The notes under the pieces were generated by a model, which was not told the origin of the DNA, made no database searches, and worked only from the letters and a program-made list of their open reading frames with translations. Position numbers and translations under genes: made by a program. A stretch of 20,710 bases of DNA from a virus. The stretch lies in IMG/VR virus record IMGVR_UViG_3300025137_000383, positions 1 to 20,710 of that record; one strand, given 5' to 3'. Below are positions 1 to 6,221 of this stretch, one piece after another. The number at the start of each line of letters is the position of its first letter. Position 1 is the stretch's first letter.

Positions 1-1
1 G

Positions 2-151
2 TTTATAGAAGTTGCAGTCTGTATAAGAAGTGGTCAAGTAGAAGACAAACAAATAGTAGAATATATAAGATTACAACCTGAGTTTGAGCAATGGTATAAG
101 GATAGATATGAAAACAAAACTAAAACAACTGTAGGAGTATTGAAGCCATGA
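2..151 (+). CDS. 3' end of an unknown late gene (partial)
   Basis: This reading frame is open from the window edge and ends in TGA at 149-151. The 49 visible residues end in a charged, Tyr/Lys-rich stretch (EFEQWYKDRYENK) and then TVGVLKP. The stop overlaps the ATG of the next gene in an ATGA arrangement, which is the usual sign of translational coupling in this genome, so I take the frame as real. Because it lies at the downstream end of the rightward late genes it could be a tail, lysis or virion accessory gene. I do not recognise the family, and no catalytic motif can be seen in the fragment. Confidence 0.6.
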   Translation, partial: FIEVAVCIRSGQVEDKQIVEYIRLQPEFEQWYKDRYENKTKTTVGVLKP

Positions 152-1593
152 AGTATTTATTACTATTAACTTCTCTCTCTTTAAACATATCATATGCTGA
201 CGTAACTGGCAACCTAATTAGCAATGGTACATTTGACAATAGCTCGACAGGTTGGACTACATCAGGTGATGCACAAGTTGTGAATGATTGTTGCCCAGGT
301 GGGAATGACTTTGAGTTTGGAGACATAGGATCTATCGAACAAGACTTCAAACTATACTCAGACACTATCACTCAACCCATGCTTAACAATGGTATTACTC
401 TCAACAGCACAACAGAGTGGCAGAATGGTGAGGGCGGTGAAGGTGGTTGGGCTGGAAATGAAAGAGGTGGTGCTGATAGCTTTACTGTGCGCCTACAAAT
501 TAAAGATGCTCTTGGCAATATACTTGCTACAACTACGCAAACCCGTACTGATACGACAGGCATCAATGGTGTTAATTATTCAGATAGTCTTACATATACA
601 GGGACGGGCAGTAGGGTGGGCAATCTATATTTAAGTGGTGAAGATGCTAATGCACCTGATAATCTTGGTGGTCCCAATGTAGATAATATATCAGTTACGA
701 TGACATATGATCCAACAGTATTGAGCATAGCTGAGACAGCAATTATAGCCACAGCATTTGAGCAGATAGAAGAAGTACTAACTATGGTTAGTCCAGAAGA
801 ATTATTTATATACGAAGAATTTATAGTAGAAGAGTTTATACCCTTTGAAGAACCACAGATATTAACTGAAATGTTTAGTGAGGTTTACATTCAAGAGGTA
901 GCAATAGAAGAAATAAACACAGGTGTTATTAATGTATTTACATTAGAACCACCTGCTGAATTGGAGGTAGCATATGAACAGACAATCGAAGAAGTCCCAA
1001 CAGAAATCGAAGTCGAAGAAGAAAGAGTTGAAGTTGAAGAAGTTACAGGAAGTACCGAAGAAGCTAGACCTATCGAATCAAACACTGAGCCTGAAGAAAT
1101 CACAGAAGTCGCAGAAGTTAGAGAAGAATCCGGAAGTGAAGAAACCTCAGTCGCAGTCGAATCAAGCGAAGACACAGGAATGGAAGCCACATCCGAAAGT
1201 ACAACCATTGTCAATGAAGATGAGAGTGTTGCAATTATGGAACAAGATGATGTCACTGTTTCGGTAGCAGATATTACTAGACAGATAGATCAAACTACAG
1301 GTACCGTTACCCAAAAGCTTGAGCAAGTTAACTTGTTGGTAGCTAAAGCTATAGCAAGTTCAACATCTGTTGACAGTTACAGCAATGTGAATCAAAATAT
1401 ATTTAGAAATCAGTTAAACATTTATGGTGGTAATTACAATGAGACCAGAAACTATATTGATACTAGAGATATATATGCTGACATTTCTTTTGGCAATCAA
1501 GACATCGTTCAAAAATATCAAAAGAAAGTTGAAGAAGCTACTGACAATAGGATAAGAGCAGAAGAACATCTAAGGAGGATACGTGGATATTAA
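148..1593 (+). CDS. Secreted or virion-surface protein with beta-rich N-terminal domain and Glu-rich middle
   Basis: The 481-residue product begins with a signal-peptide-like segment (MKYLLLLTSLSLNISYA, cleavage plausible near residue 17). Residues about 20-190 are rich in Gly, Asn, Ser and Thr, with the opening GNLISNGTFDNSSTGWTTSG that is typical of jelly-roll or carbohydrate-binding modules of the type found in secreted surface proteins. Residues about 200-370 are extremely acidic (long runs of Glu, Val, Ser and Thr) and probably extended. Residues about 375-481 return to a mixed composition and end in a basic helix (EEATDNRIRAEEHLRRIRGY). GGAG near 134 can serve the ATG at 148. The gene overlaps the preceding gene by four bases and the next by eleven. 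A virion-surface or host-envelope binding role is inference; the exact family is not recognised. Confidence 0.75.
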   Translation: MKYLLLLTSLSLNISYADVTGNLISNGTFDNSSTGWTTSGDAQVVNDCCPGGNDFEFGDIGSIEQDFKLYSDTITQPMLNNGITLNSTTEWQNGEGGEGGWAGNERGGADSFTVRLQIKDALGNILATTTQTRTDTTGINGVNYSDSLTYTGTGSRVGNLYLSGEDANAPDNLGGPNVDNISVTMTYDPTVLSIAETAIIATAFEQIEEVLTMVSPEELFIYEEFIVEEFIPFEEPQILTEMFSEVYIQEVAIEEINTGVINVFTLEPPAELEVAYEQTIEEVPTEIEVEEERVEVEEVTGSTEEARPIESNTEPEEITEVAEVREESGSEETSVAVESSEDTGMEATSESTTIVNEDESVAIMEQDDVTVSVADITRQIDQTTGTVTQKLEQVNLLVAKAIASSTSVDSYSNVNQNIFRNQLNIYGGNYNETRNYIDTRDIYADISFGNQDIVQKYQKKVEEATDNRIRAEEHLRRIRGY

Positions 1594-1807
1594 AACAATA
1601 GCAGGGATTGTAGGTTTAGTTATAACTATTGGCTCTCTCTTTGTATTTCAAGGTCAGTTAATACAGAGGATTGATGTGTTAGAAGCTAAGTCTGCTCCAG
1701 ATATTAAACCTCTGGAACAAGACATAGCTATTAATAAAGCAGAAATTGCTGTACTCAAAGCTAAAGTAGAAGAGATTAAGGCTCGATCTGATAACCCTCT
1801 TCGCTAG
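1583..1807 (+). CDS. Small membrane-anchored coiled-coil protein (holin or inner-spanin candidate)
   Basis: The start is GTG at 1583, chosen because a strong ribosome-binding site (AAGGAGG, 1572-1578) lies four bases upstream. The 74 residues contain one hydrophobic segment near the N terminus (about residues 5-26, IAGIVGLVITIGSLFVFQG) followed by a heptad-like charged helix (LIQRIDVLEAKSA...LEQDIAINKAEIAVLKAKVEEIKAR). That architecture is shared by small phage lysis proteins such as class-II/III-like holins and inner spanins, and the position at the end of the late genes fits. No sequence family is recognised. The last 32 bases overlap the 3' end of the convergent Ref-like gene, so the two transcription units meet here with no visible terminator between them. 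Confidence 0.7.
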   Translation: MDIKTIAGIVGLVITIGSLFVFQGQLIQRIDVLEAKSAPDIKPLEQDIAINKAEIAVLKAKVEEIKARSDNPLR

Positions 1808-2075
1808 TAGAGTTGTAATATTCTAATAGTTCTAGCTCAGTACCATGTTTCTTTTGCCATGGTTTGGTACCACCATGTATCCCATGCTCAGGATGTTGAT
1901 GGTGATTCCAGCAGAGTGGAATGAATAATTTACTTCGCTGTCCCATTCCCATGCCTGTTCTCAGGTGATGAATGCTTGCTTCTGTAAATCCATAGCCCTC
2001 TCTTTTGCAAACTACACAGCCATATACTTGTGCCATGTAGTTCATTATTTTTTTTTCTTTCTTGTTGCTACTCAT
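1776..2075 (-). CDS. ref: Ref-like RecA-dependent HNH nuclease
   Basis: The 99-residue protein matches the pattern of the C-terminal nuclease domain of phage P1 Ref (recombination enhancement function; RecA-dependent nuclease family). Visible ligands and motifs are C20 and C23 (GCVVC), the His pair H36-H37 (SIHHL), GMGMGQRS at 41-48, C55 with H58-H59 (PLCWNHHQ), and the His-Gly segment HGIHGGTKPWQKKHGTE at 64-80. P1 Ref cuts at a RecA-coated single strand and needs RecA; that is family knowledge. This version lacks the long basic N-terminal extension of P1 Ref and keeps only a short Lys-rich leader. The ATG overlaps the end of the LexA-like gene (ATGAGTAG), so the two are probably coupled. 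It is the last gene of the leftward recombination cassette. Confidence 0.85.
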   Translation of the reverse strand: MSSNKKEKKIMNYMAQVYGCVVCKREGYGFTEASIHHLRTGMGMGQRSKLFIPLCWNHHQHPEHGIHGGTKPWQKKHGTELELLEYYNSTSEEGYQIEP

Positions 2076-2289
2076 GTTTGTTGCTGTCTGCCTTACGCCT
2101 TATCTTTCTATGACCAGCTGGATCCATATCAAGATGTGCATTTTTAATCAAGACATCAACAATCTTGTGAGCATGAGAGATAGCGGAGAGGTTACACCCC
2201 TCCTTTATCTCACGATAAGTAGGGCTTATACCCGTAGTATCTATATACTGTTCAATATATTTGAGTACGCCTAGTTGTATCGGTGTCAT
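2068..2289 (-). CDS. LexA-type winged-helix DNA-binding protein without peptidase domain
   Basis: The 73 residues align along their whole length with the N-terminal DNA-binding domain of LexA: an MTPIQLGVLKYIEQYIDTTG first helix, the SPTYREIKEGCNLS recognition-helix region, and a wing ending in PAGHRKIRRK. The protein stops where LexA would continue into its Ser-Lys autoprotease, so it cannot be self-cleaved by the usual mechanism. A near-ideal ribosome-binding site (AGGAGGA) precedes the ATG at 2289. It sits between ssb and the ref-like gene. It could repress a phage promoter, compete with host LexA at SOS sites, or act in the recombination complex; the sequence does not decide this. Confidence 0.75.
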   Translation of the reverse strand: MTPIQLGVLKYIEQYIDTTGISPTYREIKEGCNLSAISHAHKIVDVLIKNAHLDMDPAGHRKIRRKADSNKHE

Positions 2290-2297
2290 TGTTCCTC

Positions 2298-2687
2298 CTA
2301 GAACGGTGGTTCGTCACCATTAAATACTGATTTTATTTCTTCTACATTAGACTTGTCTTGCTTAGACATCTTGTCACCTAGTAGTTGTATGTTGTGTCCA
2401 TAGTTTACTTCTATCTGAGGTATGATGTGGTCGTCATCTTTTCTCCATGACGTAGCCAATCCCTCTAGATATATCTGTTTGCCTTTGACCAGATATGGAT
2501 GTAGATGTTCAACAAGTTTCTCGTTCCATACAGTAACGTTGTGCCAGTCAGTCACTTCTTCTCTACCTTTCATACGATTAGTAGCTAGACTAAACTTCAT
2601 GTACTGTTTGCCACTGCTTGAATCTTTAAGCTCGGCATCTTTGCCGAGCCTCCCTATCAAACATACTCTGTTTAAATCATTTGCCAT
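2298..2687 (-). CDS. ssb: Single-stranded DNA-binding protein (SSB)
   Basis: The 129-residue protein is a bacterial-type SSB. It opens with NRVCLIGRLGKDAELKDSSSGK, continues with the OB-fold strands (YMKFSLATNRM, VTDWHNVTVWNEKL, VKGKQIYLEGLATSWRKDD) and ends in an acidic tip GDEPPF that resembles the DDDIPF tail used to dock partner proteins. It covers single strands during replication and recombination in the cytoplasm. GGAGG lies nine bases before the ATG at 2687. The start overlaps the end of the annealing-protein gene by eleven bases. The linker is short, so the protein is smaller than host SSBs of about 160-180 residues. Confidence 0.93.
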   Translation of the reverse strand: MANDLNRVCLIGRLGKDAELKDSSSGKQYMKFSLATNRMKGREEVTDWHNVTVWNEKLVEHLHPYLVKGKQIYLEGLATSWRKDDDHIIPQIEVNYGHNIQLLGDKMSKQDKSNVEEIKSVFNGDEPPF

Positions 2688-3108
2688 TTATTTTTTCCTC
2701 CAATAGTTTAACTTTTTTATTACCAACAGGTTCCTTAAAGTCATCAGCTTCAGCTTCTGAATACAAGTAAGCATGAGCATTCAATAGTTTTAAGATACAT
2801 CTATCTACTGCTCTCTTCTCTGCCATTGCATATGGATAAGAGTTCATTGTATTTTGTTTACTGCTTTCACCTAATGATTCTACAGTTCTGTCACCTAGTG
2901 TAGCTACACACTTAACAACAACATCTGGATTAAAATTAAGTACATCTAGTTTCCATGTAATGTTGTCTTGAGCTGCTACTTTTTCTAGAGCATTGTGTTT
3001 AATTATCCACGTAGTTTTGCCACCTCTTTTAAGATCCCAGAAGTCTGCACTACCTAGCTTGTAATCGCTTTTAAATTTAGCAATCAATTGTTCTGTATAG
3101 TTACTCAT
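2677..3108 (-). CDS. Probable Rad52/Sak-like single-strand annealing protein
   Basis: The 143-residue protein contains ADFWDLKRGGKTTWIIKHNALEKVA near the N terminus and YPYAMAEKRAVDRCILKLL near residues 94-112, followed by an acidic SEAEADDF segment. The last pattern, alanine-rich helix plus EKRAVDR, is what I associate with small phage annealing proteins of the Rad52/Sak type, which bring complementary single strands together after resection. Context supports this strongly: the gene starts inside the end of a YqaJ-type exonuclease gene and its own end overlaps ssb, giving the order exonuclease-annealase-SSB seen in phage recombination modules. A strong AAAGGAGG site precedes the ATG at 3108. 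The family call rests on memory of the motif and on context, so function is moderately supported. Confidence 0.55.
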   Translation of the reverse strand: MSNYTEQLIAKFKSDYKLGSADFWDLKRGGKTTWIIKHNALEKVAAQDNITWKLDVLNFNPDVVVKCVATLGDRTVESLGESSKQNTMNSYPYAMAEKRAVDRCILKLLNAHAYLYSEAEADDFKEPVGNKKVKLLEEKINGK

Positions 3109-3907
3109 CTTTGTCCTCCTTTAGACTAATGATTCCACGTTTGTTTAATGATATAGATACACCTGCGCCATATACTTTACGATGCTTGGTCTTATCTAAT
3201 CTGTTTTTTAAATTATCTTTATGTTCATTGTGTTGTATAACAAATGGTTTAGTAGCTTTGTATAGCTTTACTTGTTCTAAGAACTCATCATCTTTACTTA
3301 AGTCTATTGACTTTAATCCATTGATAGCAATGTCATCTGGCTTTGGTGTTACCGGTAACTCTACATCTATTGGCTGTTCATCATTGACAACACAGTCCCA
3401 GATATAACTAAGGACTTTGAACAATCGTTCTTGGTCACCCATGTCACTGTCTATTACACCATGTTCCCATTTGTTATTACCAAAGATAGCTGATAGATAC
3501 ATCCACGTTTTACCAGTATGCATCATATAGTGTTGCATCTGCCAGTAGTTACGTTCAGCTAATACATCAAAGCGATTGCCATGATATGTATGCTTACATT
3601 CTACTGGCATTTTTTTATTAGCTGTCATGCCATCGAGATGTGACATCAACCATGCAGGGTGTACCTCCTCGCTGTTTACATTTACGTCTCTTATTATTTT
3701 TTCTTCTAACTCATACTCTAAAAAGTCTAAGTTAACTTTTTCTGTAGCAACACCCACTTGCACTGCTATATTTTTAGAGAGATCATCAGGTTCTTTACGA
3801 CCTGTCTTCTCTTCCCAGACAGATTGCCATTGTCCATTCATAATTCTTGTTGAATCTGAACCACCAATGCCACGCTTTCTGTCTTCTATTTGTTCTGCTG
3901 TTAACAT
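3101..3907 (-). CDS. YqaJ-type viral recombinase / PD-(D/E)XK exonuclease
   Basis: The 268-residue protein shows the YqaJ nuclease arrangement: GIGGSDS at residues 13-19, the upstream acidic residue E56 in GVATEK, SHLDG with D92, the ECK catalytic pair E103 and K105, and YWQMQHYMM (Q123, Q125) in the following helix. The fold is that of lambda exonuclease, which degrades one strand of duplex DNA to expose single strands for annealing. The C-terminal quarter is Lys-rich. AGGAGA lies just upstream of the ATG at 3907, and a -10-like element repeated elsewhere in the operon lies at 3922-3941, so this gene may begin its own transcript. It is followed, with overlap, by the annealing-protein gene. 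Confidence 0.88.
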   Translation of the reverse strand: MLTAEQIEDRKRGIGGSDSTRIMNGQWQSVWEEKTGRKEPDDLSKNIAVQVGVATEKVNLDFLEYELEEKIIRDVNVNSEEVHPAWLMSHLDGMTANKKMPVECKHTYHGNRFDVLAERNYWQMQHYMMHTGKTWMYLSAIFGNNKWEHGVIDSDMGDQERLFKVLSYIWDCVVNDEQPIDVELPVTPKPDDIAINGLKSIDLSKDDEFLEQVKLYKATKPFVIQHNEHKDNLKNRLDKTKHRKVYGAGVSISLNKRGIISLKEDKDE

Positions 3908-3921
3908 AATGTCTCCTATGT

Positions 3922-3941
3922 TTGTTCTATAATTATACTAC
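3922..3941 (-). promoter_or_regulatory. Putative leftward promoter before the recombination cassette
   Basis: The plus strand reads TTGTTCTATAATTATACTAC. On the minus strand this contains a perfect TATAAT (complement of 3932-3937). The same 20 bases with one change occur at 6195-6214, also just upstream of a leftward gene. No good TTGACA lies 16-18 bases upstream, so a phage activator or an unusual sigma dependence is possible. The element overlaps the stop codon of the upstream gene and leads directly to the ribosome-binding site of the YqaJ gene. Confidence 0.55.
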
Positions 3942-4390
3942 TTATCTTCTACATTATCTAAGTATTTGTTGTGTACTTTTTGGTCACCTTGCATCCATAC
4001 TTCTAGTCTCATAAAATTTTTAGTCATCTTGTATAACCAATCATAATGTTGTACATACATTGGTTCACATCTATCTATAAAATCTTTAGGTACTGGTAGT
4101 CTAGGATATGGATACTCTCTGATAATACTTTCAGTGCAGTGATCTATAATAAATTTTGGATACTCGCATAGTAAATCAAAGTATCTCGTCAATCCTAAAT
4201 CATCTGGCACTTTAACCTGGAACGTACTAGCTATAGTCTCGAGACATATAGCCACGTCCTCTCTAGAACATGGCTTCATATCTGCACTACAACTAGTTAA
4301 GATATCAGGTGCTATACCATCAGCACGGTCAGTCTTTGCAAACTCTCTTGTTATTCCCATCTGCTTCTGTATCTGTTCGCTTCGCAACAC
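3938..4390 (-). CDS. Replication protein, possibly a helicase loader (G39P/lambda P-like)
   Basis: The C-terminal part has the pattern CLETIASTFQVKVPDDLGLTRYFDLLCEYP ... YPRLPVPKDFIDRCEPMY, an all-helical arrangement that recalls small phage proteins acting as helicase loaders. The frame is open up to an ATG at 4579, but that start would overlap the DnaT-like gene by about 250 bases in another frame. A strong site AAAAGGAGG (4404-4412, complement) lies 13 bases before a GTG at 4390, and an ATG at 4360 is a second possibility; I prefer 4390. If the true product is made by a +1 shift from the upstream frame, one longer DnaT-plus-loader protein would result. Context with SSB and recombination genes supports a replication role; function is inference. 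Confidence 0.6.
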   Translation of the reverse strand: MLRSEQIQKQMGITREFAKTDRADGIAPDILTSCSADMKPCSREDVAICLETIASTFQVKVPDDLGLTRYFDLLCEYPKFIIDHCTESIIREYPYPRLPVPKDFIDRCEPMYVQHYDWLYKMTKNFMRLEVWMQGDQKVHNKYLDNVEDK

Positions 4391-4658
4391 TAAGTATTCT
4401 ACGCCTCCTTTTCTGAACTGAATCGGTACTTGTTGCAGAATGTCCTGTACTCTTGTCGTTACGGATACGGTACTCATCTGCTCTACGGATCCAATTCCTA
4501 AACGTTGCTTCCCAATTTGCAGATACGCCTCCATTGGCAAGGTAGTAATCAACGAACTTATCTTTTTCATAACGTACATTTACCTCCGGACATGCTGATA
4601 ACATGTCCAATATTGTTTGTTTGTTGGGCATCCAACCCTCTTTCATTTTTGTTTTCAT
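4329..4658 (-). CDS. DnaT-like replication helper (helical NWEATFRNWIRRA motif)
   Basis: The protein of about 109 residues carries FVDYYLANGG...ANWEATFRNWIRRADEY near its middle, a motif known from the C-terminal domain of primosome and replication proteins such as DnaT and phage O-like proteins. After residue 70 the sequence becomes basic and of low complexity (KRRRR). The start at 4658 is the second ATG, six bases from AGGA; an ATG at 4664 sits right on that site. Its 3' part overlaps the helicase-loader-like gene in the +1 frame. The two together probably form the phage's replication-initiation unit, with the helicase supplied from outside this window. Confidence 0.6.
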   Translation of the reverse strand: MKTKMKEGWMPNKQTILDMLSACPEVNVRYEKDKFVDYYLANGGVSANWEATFRNWIRRADEYRIRNDKSTGHSATSTDSVQKRRRRILSVAKRTDTEADGNNKRVCKD

Positions 4659-4666
4659 TTGCATTC

Positions 4667-5068
4667 CTAAAATAATGTGTGTTGTTCTCTGTTGTTATAA
4701 ACGATATCGTTCAATACTGTACTTGCAACAGCAACCCACTCATCACGCATTGATTGTTTGTGTCTACTCCAGATGTCTTCATACTTGTGAGGTATGGCAT
4801 ATCTAAATGATAATGTAGTTTGTTTAGGTGATACTTTGTATTCCCAAACACAACCACCGAATGGTTTGTAATCATTATCATTAGAGATGATAGTGCTTGG
4901 TATATCTTCATGACATATACAGCCACGAAACTCCAAGCCTGTTTCACCCCATGATACTGCTTGTATATCAATAAAGATATCACTTGCAGGTATAGACTTA
5001 GCTTGTCTCATAGTAGCTACTAAGTCTAACCCTTTCCATTTGAAGTAAACAATCCTAATTGTATTCAT
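4667..5068 (-). CDS. Hypothetical protein of the leftward operon
   Basis: The 133 residues start NTIRIVYFKWKGLDLVATMRQ and include several aromatic and acidic stretches (GLEFRGCICHEDIP, DNDYKPFGGCVWEYKV). I do not recognise the family and see no membrane segment or catalytic motif. The ATG at 5068 overlaps the end of the DUF2958 gene and the stop is immediately before the DnaT-like gene, so it is clearly part of the same operon. The ribosome-binding site is weak (AAAGAAAT), which suggests translation coupled to the preceding gene. Confidence 0.7.
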   Translation of the reverse strand: MNTIRIVYFKWKGLDLVATMRQAKSIPASDIFIDIQAVSWGETGLEFRGCICHEDIPSTIISNDNDYKPFGGCVWEYKVSPKQTTLSFRYAIPHKYEDIWSRHKQSMRDEWVAVASTVLNDIVYNNREQHTLF

Positions 5069-5387
5069 TGGTTTGTTTATTTCTTTCGATATCTAAACAT
5101 CTTTGTAAACTAGTACCAGATGTCCACATCTTATCTCTTTCAATCTTCAGTCCCATACCAACAGATGTTTCTTCTATCTCATCTATACTTACATAGCCAT
5201 ACTCTGCGTCAGTAATAGAACACAAACCAAATGCTACGTTAGTTTCTGGATCCAACTCAGATAGATACCAAGTGCCTAGTCCAATCGGATTGAATAGTTT
5301 GACAACACAATCAAAAGATTTTGTGCCATCTTGTTGCTCATGATTCTGAATCAGTTTCATTCGCTGTGTTTTTGTTAACAGTTTCAT
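5055..5387 (-). CDS. DUF2958 family protein
   Basis: The 110-residue product fits DUF2958 across its length: a start MKLLTKTQRMKLIQNHEQQ, then VVKLFNPIGLGTWYLSELDPETNVAFGLCSITDAEYGYVSIDEIEE and GMGLKIERDKMW. The family is widespread on plasmids, phages and other mobile elements of proteobacteria; its function is unknown. I place the start at 5387, because GGAGATAAC lies just before that ATG; the upstream in-frame TTG at 5399 is less likely. The gene begins inside the 3' end of the 53-residue gene upstream. Confidence 0.85.
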   Translation of the reverse strand: MKLLTKTQRMKLIQNHEQQDGTKSFDCVVKLFNPIGLGTWYLSELDPETNVAFGLCSITDAEYGYVSIDEIEETSVGMGLKIERDKMWTSGTSLQRCLDIERNKQTNEYN

Positions 5388-5499
5388 TGTTATCTCCAAG
5401 TGTTATGACAGTAAATTCCCATTCACCATCTTCGTTTACATATTCTTTAGCGTTACCACCAAGTTGTTTAAGTACGTTTATTGTTTTATCTACGCTCAT
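5338..5499 (-). CDS. Small hypothetical protein (53 residues)
   Basis: The chosen start is the ATG at 5499, preceded by GGAGATAGACAA, so the product reads MSVDKTINVLKQLGGNAKEYVNEDGEWEFTVITLGDNN and ends in a Thr/Asn/Glu-rich tail. An upstream ATG at 5532 in the same frame has no ribosome-binding site and would lie deep inside the previous gene. The gene overlaps the upstream gene by four bases and the DUF2958 gene by 50 bases. No family is recognised. Confidence 0.6.
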   Translation of the reverse strand: MSVDKTINVLKQLGGNAKEYVNEDGEWEFTVITLGDNNETVNKNTANETDSES

Positions 5500-5837
5500 T
5501 TGTCTATCTCCAAAAAGTAATTTGCTTTCCACTCTATGTAATGCTCAATGTCTGGACCATAGTCATGACTACCTGCAATGCTTTCACGTAAAGCAAAGAA
5601 GCTATCATCATCTATGTAATCCATGAGCATACGTGCATAGAATGGTTTGTAATTGTTATTGATTTTGAATTGGTCACCAACAGTATCAACATCTATGTCG
5701 TACCTGATAACACCAAGTATTATTTCTATGTTGTAATGCTTACGTCCTTTCTTCCTAAGTTTATCTGTAAGCTTAACAACCCTATGAAATACCATAGGAT
5801 TGTTACGATGAAACTTACGGAAGTTATCACAACTCAT
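5496..5837 (-). CDS. Conserved phage-type hypothetical protein
   Basis: The 113 residues contain NPMVFHRVVKLTDKLRKKGRKHYNIEIILGVIRYDIDV, then FKINNNYKPFYARMLMDYI and FFALRES. I recognise this combination (RKHYN...I...IR, FKINNNY..YYAR, FF..RE) from uncharacterised proteins of phages and mobile elements, but it has no assigned function. GAGGAAG lies eight bases before the ATG at 5837. The gene overlaps its neighbours on both sides by four to eleven bases, so it is part of a continuous operon. Confidence 0.75.
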   Translation of the reverse strand: MSCDNFRKFHRNNPMVFHRVVKLTDKLRKKGRKHYNIEIILGVIRYDIDVDTVGDQFKINNNYKPFYARMLMDYIDDDSFFALRESIAGSHDYGPDIEHYIEWKANYFLEIDK

Positions 5838-6135
5838 TGTTTACTTCCTCATCTTCTGATTGCTGGTGCATCTCATCAGAGCGATCATCAATAAGATTTG
5901 ATATGGTTTGTTCTTGATTGTCTAAGATACTAAACAATTCCATGAACGCATCACGTTTACCTTGATTGTATGACAAGTCACACTTAGCATCTAACGATGA
6001 CAGTTTATGTTGTTCTGGTAACTGAGCTATTACTTGTGCAACACATTCTGTTGTGTAATTTAAGTATTGTTTAGTTACAGTTTGAGCTGCCATGAGGTCG
6101 TACATACTCATGGTATCTGTTCTCTCTCTCTTCAT
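5827..6135 (-). CDS. Hypothetical protein of the leftward operon
   Basis: The 102-residue product starts MKRERTDTMSMYDLMAAQTVTKQYLNYTTECVAQVI and ends in an acidic, Gln-rich tail (DDRSDEMHQQSEDEEVNNEL). The start at 6135 is chosen because GGAGATAAAT directly precedes it; an upstream TTG at 6147 is also in frame. It is predicted to be soluble and mostly helical. It is the first gene after an 86-base intergenic region that carries a -10-like element, so it may be transcribed both from that promoter and by readthrough. The family is not recognised. Confidence 0.7.
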   Translation of the reverse strand: MKRERTDTMSMYDLMAAQTVTKQYLNYTTECVAQVIAQLPEQHKLSSLDAKCDLSYNQGKRDAFMELFSILDNQEQTISNLIDDRSDEMHQQSEDEEVNNEL

Positions 6136-6194
6136 ATTTATCTCCAAGTTTGTAGGTAGACAAGAACATAGCCATATAAACTTGCCTACCCGTA

Positions 6195-6214
6195 TTGTTC
6201 TATTATTATACTAC
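6195..6214 (-). promoter_or_regulatory. Putative leftward promoter before the gene at 6135, second copy of the 3922 element
   Basis: The plus strand reads TTGTTCTATTATTATACTAC, 19 of 20 identical to 3922-3941, with TATAAT on the minus strand (complement of 6205-6210). It lies in the 6136-6221 gap. The same gap holds an inverted repeat at 6211-6234 (CTACCTT / AAGGTAG) and a looser one linking 6152-6168 with 6181-6201, so the leader RNA is likely to be folded. No convincing -35 box is seen. Confidence 0.55.
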
Positions 6215-6221
6215 CTTTGTA

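Noticed and set aside
891-1256. Ser/Thr/Val-rich minus-strand frame
   Set aside because: It is antisense to the acidic repeat region; composition follows from the repeat and there is no ribosome-binding site.
974-1267. Lysine-rich 97-codon plus-strand frame inside the Glu-rich gene
   Set aside because: It is the shifted reading of GAAGAA-type repeats that encode the acidic linker; no start signal and no family.
4391-4579. N-terminal extension of the loader-like gene to the ATG at 4579 or 4477
   Set aside because: It would overlap most of the DnaT-like gene in another frame, and neither ATG has a good ribosome-binding site, while a strong site lies further downstream.
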